Source of the DNA: Exiguobacterium acetylicum
GTDB taxonomy: Bacteria > Bacillota > Bacilli > Exiguobacteriales > Exiguobacteriaceae
NCBI RefSeq assembly: GCF_019890935.1
Contig: NZ_CP082333.1
Span: 1,452,001 to 1,516,000 of the forward strand
Reading direction: 5' to 3'
Length of the DNA: 64,000 bases
The first letter of the stretch is position 1. Every line of letters begins with the position of its first letter. A model generated the notes under the pieces. The model was not told the origin of the DNA and searched no databases. It worked only from the letters and a program-made list of their open reading frames with translations. Position numbers and translations under genes: made by a program. Of this stretch, positions 1-8,437 are shown piece after piece.

Positions 1-1
1 A

Positions 2-1222
2 TTTCGGAACTGGGTGTACTACTCGACAAAACGGTATGTACGCGCTGTTCTGACACTGTTCGGATTCGTCTTGTTGCTGAGTCTTCTTAGTGCTAGCGAT
101 CAACCGTTTACGTTGCAGTGGAGTCCATACAGTCAACTCGCAACAAGTGGTAACATCAGTCATTATCTCATTACGACTTTCCATTCGCCCCTGTCAGTGA
201 TTTTATTACAACCGATTTTGTGGTTGCTTACGAGCATTGTCCTACATGGATTGATGTGTCTTATGTTTCTGTTGCACGAAAAGCGTAATGGCTTGTTGCT
301 ACAGGCGGCAGGAGTAGTGATTTGGTGTATCATCGGTTTCAAATCATCGTTTGGAATCGGGATGTTCTTGTCACCCGCCACGTACTTCTCTGTCGGGGCT
401 ATATCCTTCAGGATGCAACCCTGGGTGGCACTCGTTGGTCTCAGTCTTGCGATCGCACTGATCTATCTACTGGCACAATGGATTCAATCGCTCCGTCAAC
501 TATTGACTTTGCGAAAGGAGTTATTACCGTATCTCGTCTATGCGATGCTTGCTAGTCTGTACATCTTCCTCAGTAGTAGTCGAGCGTCAACTGAGCTGCA
601 AACGATTGGTGATTTGTTCGTCGTCGTGTTTTACGGTGTCAGTGCGGAGGACAGTTCGTTTCTCCAACTCGTGTCGCATCTGATCCTTTTCTTCGGACTC
701 GCTTACTTAAGTCAATTGCGTCTGCAGGATCAAATGACGGCAATCGGACCATACACGTGGATGCGTTACCAACGCCTCGAGAAATGGGCACTGCATGTCT
801 TCGTAAGGGAAGGGCGTTTTTATCTACTTGCTCTCTCACTTCTGATCCTCGGAACGATTGTAATCGGAATGCTGCAAGGCGTATCGCTATCGCTTTCGAC
901 TAGCCTTTTATCGATTTCAACGATGCAATTGTTGCTGCAACTGATTGGCATCTCGATGTTACAATTAATGCTTTATTCTCTTTTCAGCTTCATCTTGCTG
1001 TGGCAATTCCCAGATGGATACGCGATGCTCGGTTTGTTCGGCGTCTTATCGGTTTTCTTACTGCCCAATTTCAATCAGTATGGCATCTTTCCGTCCGGAT
1101 TGAATGGATTCGCCCAGTTGCAGTCGTTTAGTCTGACACATCTCTTGATCGTTTTGTTGATCTATGTTGGGCTTTCACTTGTCTGGTTATATGTTCTGTT
1201 TCAAAAAAGCATACGAATATAA
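2..1222 (+). CDS. Multi-pass membrane protein, probable ABC-2-type exporter permease (5' end cut by window edge)
   Basis: The reading frame is open to the left edge. A GTG at 14 is possible but has no visible ribosome site, so the true start probably lies outside the window. The visible part (about 400 residues) is very hydrophobic with roughly ten membrane segments and few charged loops. It stops 12 bases before an ABC ATPase gene that has a good AGGAGG site, so the two form an operon. No family motif is recognised; the permease role is inferred from topology and partner. The substrate is unknown. Confidence 0.65.
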   Translation, partial: FRNWVYYSTKRYVRAVLTLFGFVLLLSLLSASDQPFTLQWSPYSQLATSGNISHYLITTFHSPLSVILLQPILWLLTSIVLHGLMCLMFLLHEKRNGLLLQAAGVVIWCIIGFKSSFGIGMFLSPATYFSVGAISFRMQPWVALVGLSLAIALIYLLAQWIQSLRQLLTLRKELLPYLVYAMLASLYIFLSSSRASTELQTIGDLFVVVFYGVSAEDSSFLQLVSHLILFFGLAYLSQLRLQDQMTAIGPYTWMRYQRLEKWALHVFVREGRFYLLALSLLILGTIVIGMLQGVSLSLSTSLLSISTMQLLLQLIGISMLQLMLYSLFSFILLWQFPDGYAMLGLFGVLSVFLLPNFNQYGIFPSGLNGFAQLQSFSLTHLLIVLLIYVGLSLVWLYVLFQKSIRI

Positions 1223-1234
1223 GGAGGACGTATC

Positions 1235-1873
1235 ATGGAAATGATCAAGCTCGAGCAGGTCACGAAAGGGTATCAAGGTAATCTGCTATTCGCAGACGTC
1301 GATTTGACGATTCAAAAAGGAGACATCGTCGGCATCACGGGACCGAACGGTTCAGGAAAATCCGTCTTATTCAAGATGATTTGCGGCTTTATCCATCCGG
1401 ACGCGGGAACGATCACCGTCCGGAATGAACAGCTCGGTCCGACACGACGCTTTCCGGAAAACGTCGGCGTCATCATTGATCGTCCGGGTTATATCGCCCA
1501 TAAATCAGGGTTTGAGAACTTAAAGCAACTCGCAGCGATCCGAAAAGTGATCACAGATGCTGACATCGAACAAGCGATGCGGACCGTCGGCTTACAGCCT
1601 GGCAATCGTCAGAAGGTCAAACAATATTCGCTCGGAATGAAACAAAAGCTCGCAATCGCGCAAGCCATCATGGAACAGCAGGACATTTTGATCTTGGATG
1701 AGGCATTCAATGCACTCGATCACGATAGTGTCTTGCGTCTGCGGGAACTTTTGTTGTCGTTCAAAAAAGAAGGGAAGACGATCATCTTGACGAGTCACAA
1801 TCAACAGGACATCGATGTACTTTGTGACTCTGTCTACCGGATCAATCAAGGTCGGCTCGAACAGGTCGGCTAA
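1235..1873 (+). CDS. ABC transporter ATP-binding protein
   Basis: A 212-residue cytoplasmic ATPase of ABC exporter type. Walker A GPNGSGKS is at residues 36-43, signature YSLGMKQ at about 131-137, Walker B ILILDE at about 151-156, and the H-loop lies in LTSHN near 187. It follows the membrane gene by 12 bases with AAGGAGG upstream and presumably powers it. The length is short for the family (usual 220-300), with no extra C-terminal domain. The 'DEAFNALD' sequence replaces the common 'DEPTNGLD', so the D-loop is slightly atypical. A strong hairpin follows the stop. Confidence 0.9.
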   Translation: MEMIKLEQVTKGYQGNLLFADVDLTIQKGDIVGITGPNGSGKSVLFKMICGFIHPDAGTITVRNEQLGPTRRFPENVGVIIDRPGYIAHKSGFENLKQLAAIRKVITDADIEQAMRTVGLQPGNRQKVKQYSLGMKQKLAIAQAIMEQQDILILDEAFNALDHDSVLRLRELLLSFKKEGKTIILTSHNQQDIDVLCDSVYRINQGRLEQVG

Positions 1874-1877
1874 CACA

Positions 1878-1911
1878 AACAGGGAGTGGATCAACGGATC
1901 CACTCCCTGTT
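1878..1911. terminator. Bidirectional hairpin between converging genes
   Basis: A 15-bp perfect inverted repeat (1878-1892 with 1897-1911) with a 4-base loop lies between the ABC ATPase stop and the TerC gene stop. It probably ends both transcripts. Confidence 0.75.
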
Positions 1912-1924
1912 GCATTACGATTGA

Positions 1925-2830
1925 TTATTTTCCTGGCTTCGTCTTGTAGAAGCTGTAGAAGACGCTGATCAAGATGACGAGGACGATCGTACCGAGTGAC
2001 ATCCAGATCGGCATTTTGTAGACATCACCGAGAATCATCTTCGCTCCGATAAAGACGAGCATGAAGCTAAGACCGTGTTTCAAATAGTAGAAACGATCGA
2101 TCAAGTTCGCGAGGACGAAGTAGAGACTACGGAGTCCGAGGATCGCCATGATGTTCGCATAGAAGATGATGAACGGATCACGCGAGTACGCGAAGCTTGC
2201 TGCAACGGAGTCGACGGCGAAGACGATATCCGATACTTCAATGAAGAGTAGAGCAATCAAGAGCGGCGTGAAGAACAGTTTCCCATCAATTCGTTTTGCG
2301 AACTTACCAGACGAGATGTCTTGCGTGATCGGTAAACGTTTCTCTAGCCAACGAATCGTTTTGTTTTCTTCGAGCGACGTCTCTTGACCGATGTTTTTAT
2401 ACATCATCCAACCCGTGTAGACGAGGAACGCTCCGAAGATGTAGTAGACCCAAGCGAAGTTCTCAAGCAACGAAACACCAGCGACGATGAAGATGACGCG
2501 GAAGAAGATTGCACCAAGAATACCCCAGAATAAGACTTTGTGCTGGTACTTCAATGGAATCGCGAAGTATGCGAAGACGAGTGAGAAGACGAAGACGTTA
2601 TCAATCGCGAGAGCCTTCTCGATGAAATAAACGCTCGTATATTCGATCGCAGCGGAACTTCCTTGATCGAAGTAGAGCCAGCCACCGAAGGCGACGGCAA
2701 TCGCGATCCAGACGAACGTCCACGTCCAGGCCTCCCGAAGCGAAACTTCATGTGCCTTACGATGGAAGACTCCAAGGTCAAGGGCGAGCATGATGAAAAC
2801 GATGGCTAGAAAAGCAATGAGTAGTGTCAA
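1925..2830 (-). CDS. TerC family integral membrane protein
   Basis: A 301-residue membrane protein with about eight or nine helices. It shows the TerC/Alx signature: an N-terminal helix ending LDLGVFHRKAHEVS, the acidic in-membrane stretch IEVSDIVFAVDSVAA, and the early motif EKALAIDNVFVFSL. Members export or handle metal ions (manganese for Alx and the Bacillus Mee proteins); that role is family knowledge. The start is a TTG at 2830, fixed by AAGGAGG eight bases upstream. I looked for a yybP-ykoY manganese riboswitch in the 200 bases upstream and do not recognise one. Confidence 0.88.
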   Translation of the reverse strand: MTLLIAFLAIVFIMLALDLGVFHRKAHEVSLREAWTWTFVWIAIAVAFGGWLYFDQGSSAAIEYTSVYFIEKALAIDNVFVFSLVFAYFAIPLKYQHKVLFWGILGAIFFRVIFIVAGVSLLENFAWVYYIFGAFLVYTGWMMYKNIGQETSLEENKTIRWLEKRLPITQDISSGKFAKRIDGKLFFTPLLIALLFIEVSDIVFAVDSVAASFAYSRDPFIIFYANIMAILGLRSLYFVLANLIDRFYYLKHGLSFMLVFIGAKMILGDVYKMPIWMSLGTIVLVILISVFYSFYKTKPGK

Positions 2831-2988
2831 CAGCGCTTCCTCCTTTAAGGTAATTGTTATCTTGAATTTATTATAAGGTCATAAGAACTCAAAAGTAAAG
2901 AGATAAATGTTCGGAATGTGCAATTGGTTAAAAAACAATCCCCGAAAGTGGACGAATGTATTCGACGTGATGTGCAAAGAAACGACAT

Positions 2989-3020
2989 GAAACCCAGTTC
3001 CGAAAAGGGACTGGGTTTCA
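2989..3020. terminator. Hairpin between LLM oxidoreductase and TerC genes
   Basis: An 11-bp inverted repeat (2989-2999 with 3010-3020) lies downstream of the oxidoreductase gene. The T-tract is poor on the minus strand, so termination is only likely. Confidence 0.5.
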
Positions 3021-3058
3021 TGTATATTACTTTTAATTATAAAGTGATTTTTAAGGCA

Positions 3059-4009
3059 TCATGATAAGGGAGGAAAATGCGGCAAGACGTACGTTCCGAG
3101 TTCATCGATGACATCTTCCGCTGATCGCTCACCGTCGAATAGGGCGAAGAACAGATGATTGACGCCAAGCTCACGATACAATTCCAGCAACTCGATCAGT
3201 CGATGGCGTCCGATCCGAAAACCGAGTCGAATCGGTGTCGCTTCTTCATTTGGATCCGCGGATAAATCAAGATGCATCGGCATCGAAAACGGACGAAACG
3301 TTGTATTACCGGCTGCTTGACTCGCTGCACGCCATTGTTCGATGGCACGTGCTTGTTCGAACGGTCCTTGCGGATAATACATCCAGCCGTCGCCGTTTTT
3401 TGCGAGCCAGTCCATATCCTGCTGTGCGAAACCCGTGATCATCGTCGGGATTTTTTTCTTTGGTCGTGGCACGAGTGTCGCGCCACGGACTTCCCCATAC
3501 GTCGAATCGATTTGCGGATAATCTTCATATAAAGCTTGCTCCATCACTTGCAGTGCTTCCTTGAACTGAGCACCACGGCTCGGATGATCGACACCGAGTC
3601 CATGGAAGTCGGCTTGCCGGTCACCGGACGAGACACCGAGAATCAAACGTTCCGGGAACAACGCATCAATCGTCGCGACTTCCTTCGCAGAGCGTAACGG
3701 ATGACGGAGCGGCAGGACGAGTGCTGACGTTCCGAGGGCGATCTGTTTCGTTTGGCTGAGGAGATGCGTCCCGTATATCAGCATGTCATGAATCTGTCCG
3801 ACAGCCGGATCAAGAAAATAAGGATCCTTTAATAAAACGTCGCGTAACCAGAGGGTCGTAAAACCATAGTTCTCTGCTTTTTGTGCGAGCTCGACTTGAT
3901 TGGCAAGCGTCGGTGTTCGCATCTTGAAATTCTCGAGCGGGACGTGGAGACCGAGCGTGAGCTCGCCCTCCCGGTACATCCGCTGATAACTTTTATGATC
4001 GTAAAACAT
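3059..4009 (-). CDS. LLM-class flavin-dependent oxidoreductase (bacterial luciferase-like)
   Basis: A 316-residue TIM-barrel flavoenzyme of the luciferase-like monooxygenase type. It has ENYGFTTLWLRDV near the N-terminus, LGTSALVLPLRHPLRSAKEVATID, and LILGVSSGDRQADF, the usual flavin-pocket strand. The start at 4009 is set by GGAGGAC just upstream; a longer open frame runs into the neighbouring gene but has no ribosome site. It lies 11 bases downstream of an MFS exporter and is surely co-transcribed. The substrate is unknown. The neighbouring HxlR regulator suggests a role in handling a redox-active or electrophilic compound (inference). Confidence 0.85.
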   Translation of the reverse strand: MFYDHKSYQRMYREGELTLGLHVPLENFKMRTPTLANQVELAQKAENYGFTTLWLRDVLLKDPYFLDPAVGQIHDMLIYGTHLLSQTKQIALGTSALVLPLRHPLRSAKEVATIDALFPERLILGVSSGDRQADFHGLGVDHPSRGAQFKEALQVMEQALYEDYPQIDSTYGEVRGATLVPRPKKKIPTMITGFAQQDMDWLAKNGDGWMYYPQGPFEQARAIEQWRAASQAAGNTTFRPFSMPMHLDLSADPNEEATPIRLGFRIGRHRLIELLELYRELGVNHLFFALFDGERSAEDVIDELGTYVLPHFPPLS

Positions 4010-4020
4010 AGTAGTCCTCC

Positions 4021-5223
4021 TTATTGATGTTCGAGACGACGCGAGACACCTGTCAAGATGACGGCAAGAATGACCATGATCCCGCCGACCCATGGCGTGT
4101 GGACGAGACCGATCGTATCGGTGACGAGACCACCAATCGTTGCTCCGAGTGCGATCCCGATGTTGAAGGCTGCGATATTCAAGGCAGATGCCACATCGAC
4201 TGCTGCTGGGACATATTTTTCAGCCAACTGAACGATATAGAGCTGGAGTCCAGGGACGTTCATGAACGCAAGGAGTCCCATTAAGATGATACCGATGATA
4301 CCGGCGACCTTGAACGGAATCATGAACGAGAGGGCGATCATGACGATGGCATGGATGATGAACATATAGAACAACGCTTTGATCGGATTACCGTTCGCGA
4401 GTTTCCCACCGACCGTGTTCCCGATTGCGACCGCAATTCCGTAGACGAGCAGAATGATACTGATCAAGCTCGGACTGATTTTCGTGACGTCCTGCATGAT
4501 CGGTGTCAAGTACGTAAAGGCGACGAACGTTCCACCGTAACCGAGGGCAGTGATCAAGAAGCCAAGCATCAAGCGTCCGTTCGTCAACAATTTGAACATG
4601 TCGGAGAACTTAGCAGGTGGTGATTCTTTCAAGTCTTTTGGAATCAAGAAGAAGCTTGCGATGATCGCAATGATACCGAGTGCAGCAACCGCGAAGAACG
4701 TCGCGCGCCAGCCGAATGATTGACCGATGAATGTTCCGAGTGGTACACCTGTGACCGTTGCGACTGTCAGACCCGTGAACATCAAGGCGATGGCACTCGC
4801 TTTTTTATGCTCCGGTACGAGCTGGACGGCAATCGTCGCACCGATTGAGAAGAAAACACCGTGCGAGAAGGCGGTGATGAAACGAGCGACGATCAACAAT
4901 TCAAACGTCGGTGAAATCGCGGACACGAGGTTACCAGCGATGAAGACGACCATCAATGCCATCAGTAACGTTTTCCGATTCATCCGGTTCGTTAGTGCTG
5001 TCAAAATCGGAGCACCGACGGCGACACCGATCGCGTAACCAGAGATGATGAGACCAGCGAGTGTGATACCGATATTTAAGTCACCAGCGATTGCTGCGAG
5101 CAGTCCGACGGGAACGAATTCCGTCGTACCGATACCAAATGCGCTGATTGCTAAGGCAAGTAGGGCAAGTCCGCCGTTTCTTGGGACCTGTTCCTCCTGG
5201 ATCTGTGAGTTTAATTGATTCAT
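4021..5223 (-). CDS. MFS transporter, DHA1 family exporter
   Basis: A 400-residue 12-helix major facilitator. The first helix carries AISAFGIGTTEFVPVGLL, typical of the AraJ/YdhP-type DHA1 drug or sugar exporters, and motif A appears as ALTNRMNRKTLL. The start at 5223 is chosen for the GGAGGAATCC site; an in-frame upstream ATG lacks one. It is the first gene of an operon with the LLM oxidoreductase and is divergent from an HxlR regulator. The 43-bp operator repeats in the shared promoter region probably control both directions. Confidence 0.9.
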   Translation of the reverse strand: MNQLNSQIQEEQVPRNGGLALLALAISAFGIGTTEFVPVGLLAAIAGDLNIGITLAGLIISGYAIGVAVGAPILTALTNRMNRKTLLMALMVVFIAGNLVSAISPTFELLIVARFITAFSHGVFFSIGATIAVQLVPEHKKASAIALMFTGLTVATVTGVPLGTFIGQSFGWRATFFAVAALGIIAIIASFFLIPKDLKESPPAKFSDMFKLLTNGRLMLGFLITALGYGGTFVAFTYLTPIMQDVTKISPSLISIILLVYGIAVAIGNTVGGKLANGNPIKALFYMFIIHAIVMIALSFMIPFKVAGIIGIILMGLLAFMNVPGLQLYIVQLAEKYVPAAVDVASALNIAAFNIGIALGATIGGLVTDTIGLVHTPWVGGIMVILAVILTGVSRRLEHQ

Positions 5224-5327
5224 GGGGATTCCTCCTAAAGATGATTTCAGTGGGGATCGTGTCCGGTGGGCCCGACCAAACATGATCCGATTGACATGAA
5301 CCCAGCATAACCGGGGTGTTTTATTTC

Positions 5328-5370
5328 GGGAAGTACGTACTTTAAAGTGCGATAGGCACTAAAAAGTACC
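5328..5370. promoter_or_regulatory. Operator repeat 1, probable HxlR binding site
   Basis: First of two 43-bp direct repeats that differ at only three positions. It contains the palindrome AAGTACGTACTT and a GTGC-N5-GCAC inverted repeat, ending AAAAAGTACC. It lies nearest the MFS gene. Confidence 0.7.
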
Positions 5371-5418
5371 CTACTCCTTTATTTAGATACAAGGTCTAAA
5401 AGGAGGTTGTACTTTCCG

Positions 5419-5450
5419 TTGACAATTGCTATCATATAGCCAGCTAATCT
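5419..5450 (+). promoter_or_regulatory. Possible promoter of the HxlR gene
   Basis: A perfect -35 hexamer TTGACA (5419-5424) lies between the two operator copies. The best -10 candidate is TAATCT (5445-5450) with a long 20-base spacer, so the promoter may be weak or activator-dependent. Confidence 0.35.
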
Positions 5451-5454
5451 GTTT

Positions 5455-5497
5455 GGGAAGTACGCACTTTCAAGTACGATAGGCACTAAAAAGTACC
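5455..5497. promoter_or_regulatory. Operator repeat 2, probable HxlR binding site
   Basis: Second 43-bp copy, 127 bases from the first (start to start) and just upstream of the HxlR gene. A bound protein here would sit at or just after the transcription start, giving autorepression. Confidence 0.7.
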
Positions 5498-5534
5498 TAT
5501 GCCCTTAACGGAATCACGAAAGGATGGAACATAT

Positions 5535-5864
5535 ATGCCATACAATATCCCGGTCGAAGCAACACTTGAAGTCATCGGTGGAAAGTGGAAGGTCGTCATC
5601 ATGTGTCATTTGATCAAAGGCGAGCGTCGGACGAGTGAGCTCCGCAAGCTGATGCCGACAATCACTCAAAAAATGCTGACGCAACAATTGCGCGAGTTAG
5701 AAGAAGACGGCGTCATCATCCGGACGGTCTTTGAACAAGTCCCACCGAAAGTCGTCTATTCGTTATCCGAGTACGGCTGGTCGCTGAAGCCGATTCTTGA
5801 CGCGATGTGCGCATGGGGAGAAGGACATATCGATTTGACGGGTGGAGAAGTCGTCTCGTCATGA
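5535..5864 (+). CDS. HxlR family transcriptional regulator
   Basis: A 109-residue winged-helix regulator. It has the HxlR hallmark VIGGKWKVVIMCHLIKGERR then SELRKLMPTITQKMLTQQLRELEEDG (recognition helix) and a YSLSEYGWSLKPIL wing/dimer region. The first frame-consistent ATG with a usable Shine-Dalgarno (AAGGA) is 5535. HxlR proteins often sense electrophiles such as aldehydes or quinones through a cysteine; a single Cys lies in 'VIMCHL' (about residue 23) and another near the C-terminus in 'DAMCAW'. It is divergent from the MFS/LLM operon it probably controls. Confidence 0.9.
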   Translation: MPYNIPVEATLEVIGGKWKVVIMCHLIKGERRTSELRKLMPTITQKMLTQQLRELEEDGVIIRTVFEQVPPKVVYSLSEYGWSLKPILDAMCAWGEGHIDLTGGEVVSS

Positions 5865-5870
5865 CGAACA

Positions 5871-5898
5871 AAAGTGAGTCTCGCTCGAGGCTCACTTT
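5871..5898 (+). terminator. Intrinsic terminator of the HxlR gene
   Basis: AAAGTGAG/CTCACTTT stem with further internal pairing, followed by a run of T. Confidence 0.75.
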
Positions 5899-5929
5899 TT
5901 TGAATACATATACAAGGTGGGGAAAAAAG

Positions 5930-6547
5930 ATGGAGCAATCAATCGTTCAGTTCGATTCGATTACAGTCAGTTTTGAGGATAAAGCCGGCAGGCGCCAGTC
6001 AATCGAGGAGTTTGCACAAGGATTCGAGCATGGCATCTTATTTTTCGGTCATCCGCCGGAAACCAATAATATCAAAGTCGTCCTTGATTTGAAGACGAAC
6101 TTTGGTGAACGGACGTTTCGATTTAACTTTTGCCGGATGGACCGGGCAATCGGCCATTATCTAATCGATGGGTTGGTCTGGAAATGGGTCATCTTGTGGG
6201 AATGGTATTACCAGGAGAGTTATCAAACGGGTGAGTCCTACCATATCAATCGTCCAAAGGAAGGACTTCGTGATTTTTATCGACAAATCGATGTACAAAA
6301 TGAGACCTGTTCGAATGATTATTTAGAGTCAGGCATTCACGAGGAGGACGTATCGTGTACGGATAGTTATACAAATTTTGAGAACCTAGATTGGGTCACC
6401 GAAGGAGATCCGATTAATACATTAGAACGGATGCGGAACCAAGGTGTCTTTTTCGAGTATTATTTTAAAACCTGGATTGATTTAGAGCATTCATTGCCCG
6501 CGATTCGACGCGTCATGGATGAATTGTATGCACATACACCTGAATAA
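5930..6547 (+). CDS. Conserved hypothetical protein, 205 residues
   Basis: The start at 5930 follows AAGGTGG; a longer frame overlaps the upstream gene and terminator and is unlikely. The product is soluble, acidic and rich in aromatic residues (a Trp/Tyr cluster WKWVILWEWYYQ in the middle). There is no signal peptide, membrane helix or known catalytic motif. I do not recognise the family. A terminator sits on each side, so it is probably transcribed alone. Confidence 0.65.
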   Translation: MEQSIVQFDSITVSFEDKAGRRQSIEEFAQGFEHGILFFGHPPETNNIKVVLDLKTNFGERTFRFNFCRMDRAIGHYLIDGLVWKWVILWEWYYQESYQTGESYHINRPKEGLRDFYRQIDVQNETCSNDYLESGIHEEDVSCTDSYTNFENLDWVTEGDPINTLERMRNQGVFFEYYFKTWIDLEHSLPAIRRVMDELYAHTPE

Positions 6548-6560
6548 TGCTTAATCAAAT

Positions 6561-6601
6561 AAGCACCGCTCCCTCTGTCATTGACAGAAGGAGCGGTGTT
6601 T
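6561..6601. terminator. Bidirectional hairpin
   Basis: CACCGCTCC/GGAGCGGTG stem with an inner CTGTC/GACAG stem between two converging genes. Confidence 0.7.
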
Positions 6602-6604
6602 TGG

Positions 6605-6907
6605 TTAGAACGCTTTACGTTGACCTTTTAGAATCGTCTGTTGCAGAGGACCAAAGTCTCCTGGAACCGTCCGTTCCATGAACAGGTACGGTTTACCATC
6701 GACGATAAATTTTCGATCTCCAAGATACTCGAAGTGGCGACCGTCATCCTTTAATCTTCGCTTAACAGCTTGAATATGGTCTTCATGATGGATGAACCGC
6801 TCGTTAAACGTCATGACGATATTTCCTTTTTTGAATCCGAGTAAGAAGACATAGTAGAACCAATATCCAACGAGACAAATACCAACGGCCAATAACAAAT
6901 CAAACAT
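6605..6907 (-). CDS. Small membrane-anchored protein, 100 residues
   Basis: One N-terminal membrane helix (about residues 4-27, LLLAVGICLVGYWFYYVFLL) is followed by a basic cytoplasmic domain of about 70 residues. The start at 6907 is chosen because AAAGGAGC precedes it; the frame upstream is longer but unsupported. The tail contains FIVDGKPYLFMERTVP. Family not recognised. Confidence 0.6.
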   Translation of the reverse strand: MFDLLLAVGICLVGYWFYYVFLLGFKKGNIVMTFNERFIHHEDHIQAVKRRLKDDGRHFEYLGDRKFIVDGKPYLFMERTVPGDFGPLQQTILKGQRKAF

Positions 6908-7016
6908 GTGTGTCGAGCTCCTTTCGTGTATACAGATTTTTACGAAACACTCTGTAAAAAGATTCAATCAATTTCAATTAAAAGTAAAAAAGTATTCATC
7001 CGAAGATGAATACTCG

Positions 7017-7706
7017 TTATTTTTGAGCGATATATCTCTTTTGATCGAAATCATATTTAAATTCAACGATCATCCAATCATCACCCGTTGGATTTCGATA
7101 CGAGTAAAAGAGTGATGTCTGTTTTTCTGGATATTCGACTGTATTGTCATCATAGGCTTTTCCGATCTTAGAGTAATCTTCTGTGCGGTGAGCCGTCATG
7201 ACACCGAGCCCTTTACCTGAAAGAATATGATCGAATTCAGCTATCGTCATGCCTGGTTTAAATTTCTTTCCTGGCAAGAGTCGTTTTTTCGAAGGCGTTT
7301 TAGGGGTGTATTCCTTTTGCACAAGATATAACGTGTGACCTTTTTGTTTCGTTTTGAAGATCAGATGCATGCGCTGTAAAGACCAATGATCATTTTTTTT
7401 ATCGTAAGGATAAAATGAGAAAGCGTATAAAGCATAGTCGTCTTTGATTTCACTCAATACTACATCATGATTGAGTGTCGTGACGCCATGTTCTTTCTTT
7501 ATGTATTTCTTATATGATTTTCCGTAGAGCGATTTTGCGACGTCTGTCGCGGTCATGCCGAGTTTTAGCTTTTTGTAAGATGTATACTCCTTAGTCACTG
7601 CATCGACAGAATGAGGTGCGAAAACAGCACCAATCATCGAGAGCGTGATCAGAAGCGCGAAGAGTACCTTCTGAATAAGGTGTAATTTTTTCGTACGTGC
7701 CATCAT
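7017..7706 (-). CDS. Secreted protein with two BLIP/SmpA-like repeats
   Basis: A 229-residue protein with a signal peptide (basic MMARTKKLH then a hydrophobic core, probable cleavage after VFA or VDA near 32-37). Two copies of a 'KLKLGMTATDVAK' / 'KKFKPGMTIAEFDHIL' type motif (about residues 46-58 and 147-160) resemble the short alpha/beta repeats of SmpA and beta-lactamase inhibitor (BLIP)-like proteins; this is resemblance only. The start has GGAG eight bases upstream. It is the last gene of a three-gene envelope operon. Confidence 0.65.
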   Translation of the reverse strand: MMARTKKLHLIQKVLFALLITLSMIGAVFAPHSVDAVTKEYTSYKKLKLGMTATDVAKSLYGKSYKKYIKKEHGVTTLNHDVVLSEIKDDYALYAFSFYPYDKKNDHWSLQRMHLIFKTKQKGHTLYLVQKEYTPKTPSKKRLLPGKKFKPGMTIAEFDHILSGKGLGVMTAHRTEDYSKIGKAYDDNTVEYPEKQTSLFYSYRNPTGDDWMIVEFKYDFDQKRYIAQK

Positions 7707-7731
7707 GATTGTGTCTCCTTTGACAAACTTA

Positions 7732-7932
7732 TTAAAAACCGTGCGATTCTTTTCGTTTGAGATACCAGAGTAGTCCTAGGGTAATACAAAAACCAATCGC
7801 ACCTATAATTCCGATGAAAAACAAACCGGTGATTTCATCACCATAACTTCTTTGAAAAAAATAGGATGAACCGAAGATGAGGCTCATGCTCATGAAAATA
7901 TTGCGTAGATGGCGGAGTATTGGAACAATCAT
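7732..7932 (-). CDS. Small two-helix membrane protein, 66 residues
   Basis: Two membrane segments (about residues 10-28 and 36-58), a short basic N-terminus and the tail LKRKESHGF. The start at 7932 follows GAGGGA. It sits between a lipoprotein and a secreted protein on the same strand; function unknown. Confidence 0.6.
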   Translation of the reverse strand: MIVPILRHLRNIFMSMSLIFGSSYFFQRSYGDEITGLFFIGIIGAIGFCITLGLLWYLKRKESHGF

Positions 7933-7948
7933 GGATAATCCCTCTTTC

Positions 7949-8248
7949 TTATTTTTTCGTTCGACGGATCTCGGTTGCGACAATCGAGTCCTTTGCAAAC
8001 GTCACTTGAATCGTATCACCCGTTTGAATGGCAGACGTGTTATCCGTTTTGCCATAGACGATCGTGTCCGTTGTGACGCGAATCTCTGTCAATGCATACT
8101 GCTCGTCCGGATGTTGTTCACTTGGAGCAACGAATAACGTATCCCCTGTAACTTTCTCGACGATACGTGCATCATTCTCGTGTGTACAGGCACTAAGCGG
8201 TATACAAAGGAATAGAATAAAAGCAAAAAGCCAACGACATGTCGGCAT
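7949..8248 (-). CDS. Lipoprotein, DUF3221-like (YobA-like)
   Basis: A 99-residue lipoprotein: a hydrophobic N-terminus ending in lipobox LSAC (Cys 21), then a small beta-rich domain with EKVTGDTLFVAP, a central strand, and IQTGDTIQVTF near the end. This layout matches DUF3221 proteins such as B. subtilis YobA (recall, not search). First gene of the three-gene envelope operon; the ribosome site before 8248 is weak. Confidence 0.6.
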   Translation of the reverse strand: MPTCRWLFAFILFLCIPLSACTHENDARIVEKVTGDTLFVAPSEQHPDEQYALTEIRVTTDTIVYGKTDNTSAIQTGDTIQVTFAKDSIVATEIRRTKK

Positions 8249-8437
8249 GAACCAGGCACCTGCTTTCGTCTGTTAATAGGGTTAGATGAAATCGTATTAT
8301 TATATAAATTTTACCAGTTTCAAAACCGATTGATGTAAAACAAAAAAATCTTTCTTACTCCAAAATAACAGGAATTCAGATTGAAATCAGCGTATGATTA
8401 AAGGAAAACCATCATCTCGATCAGAGGAGGAAATACG

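Noticed and set aside
1235..1873. ATPase partner for the FtsX array
   Set aside because: It is coupled to its own permease 12 bases upstream and lies more than 20 kb from the array; the ATPase at 61784 is likewise paired.
2831..3058. Manganese (yybP-ykoY) riboswitch before the TerC gene
   Set aside because: Expected for some TerC genes, but none of the conserved loops can be recognised in this interval.
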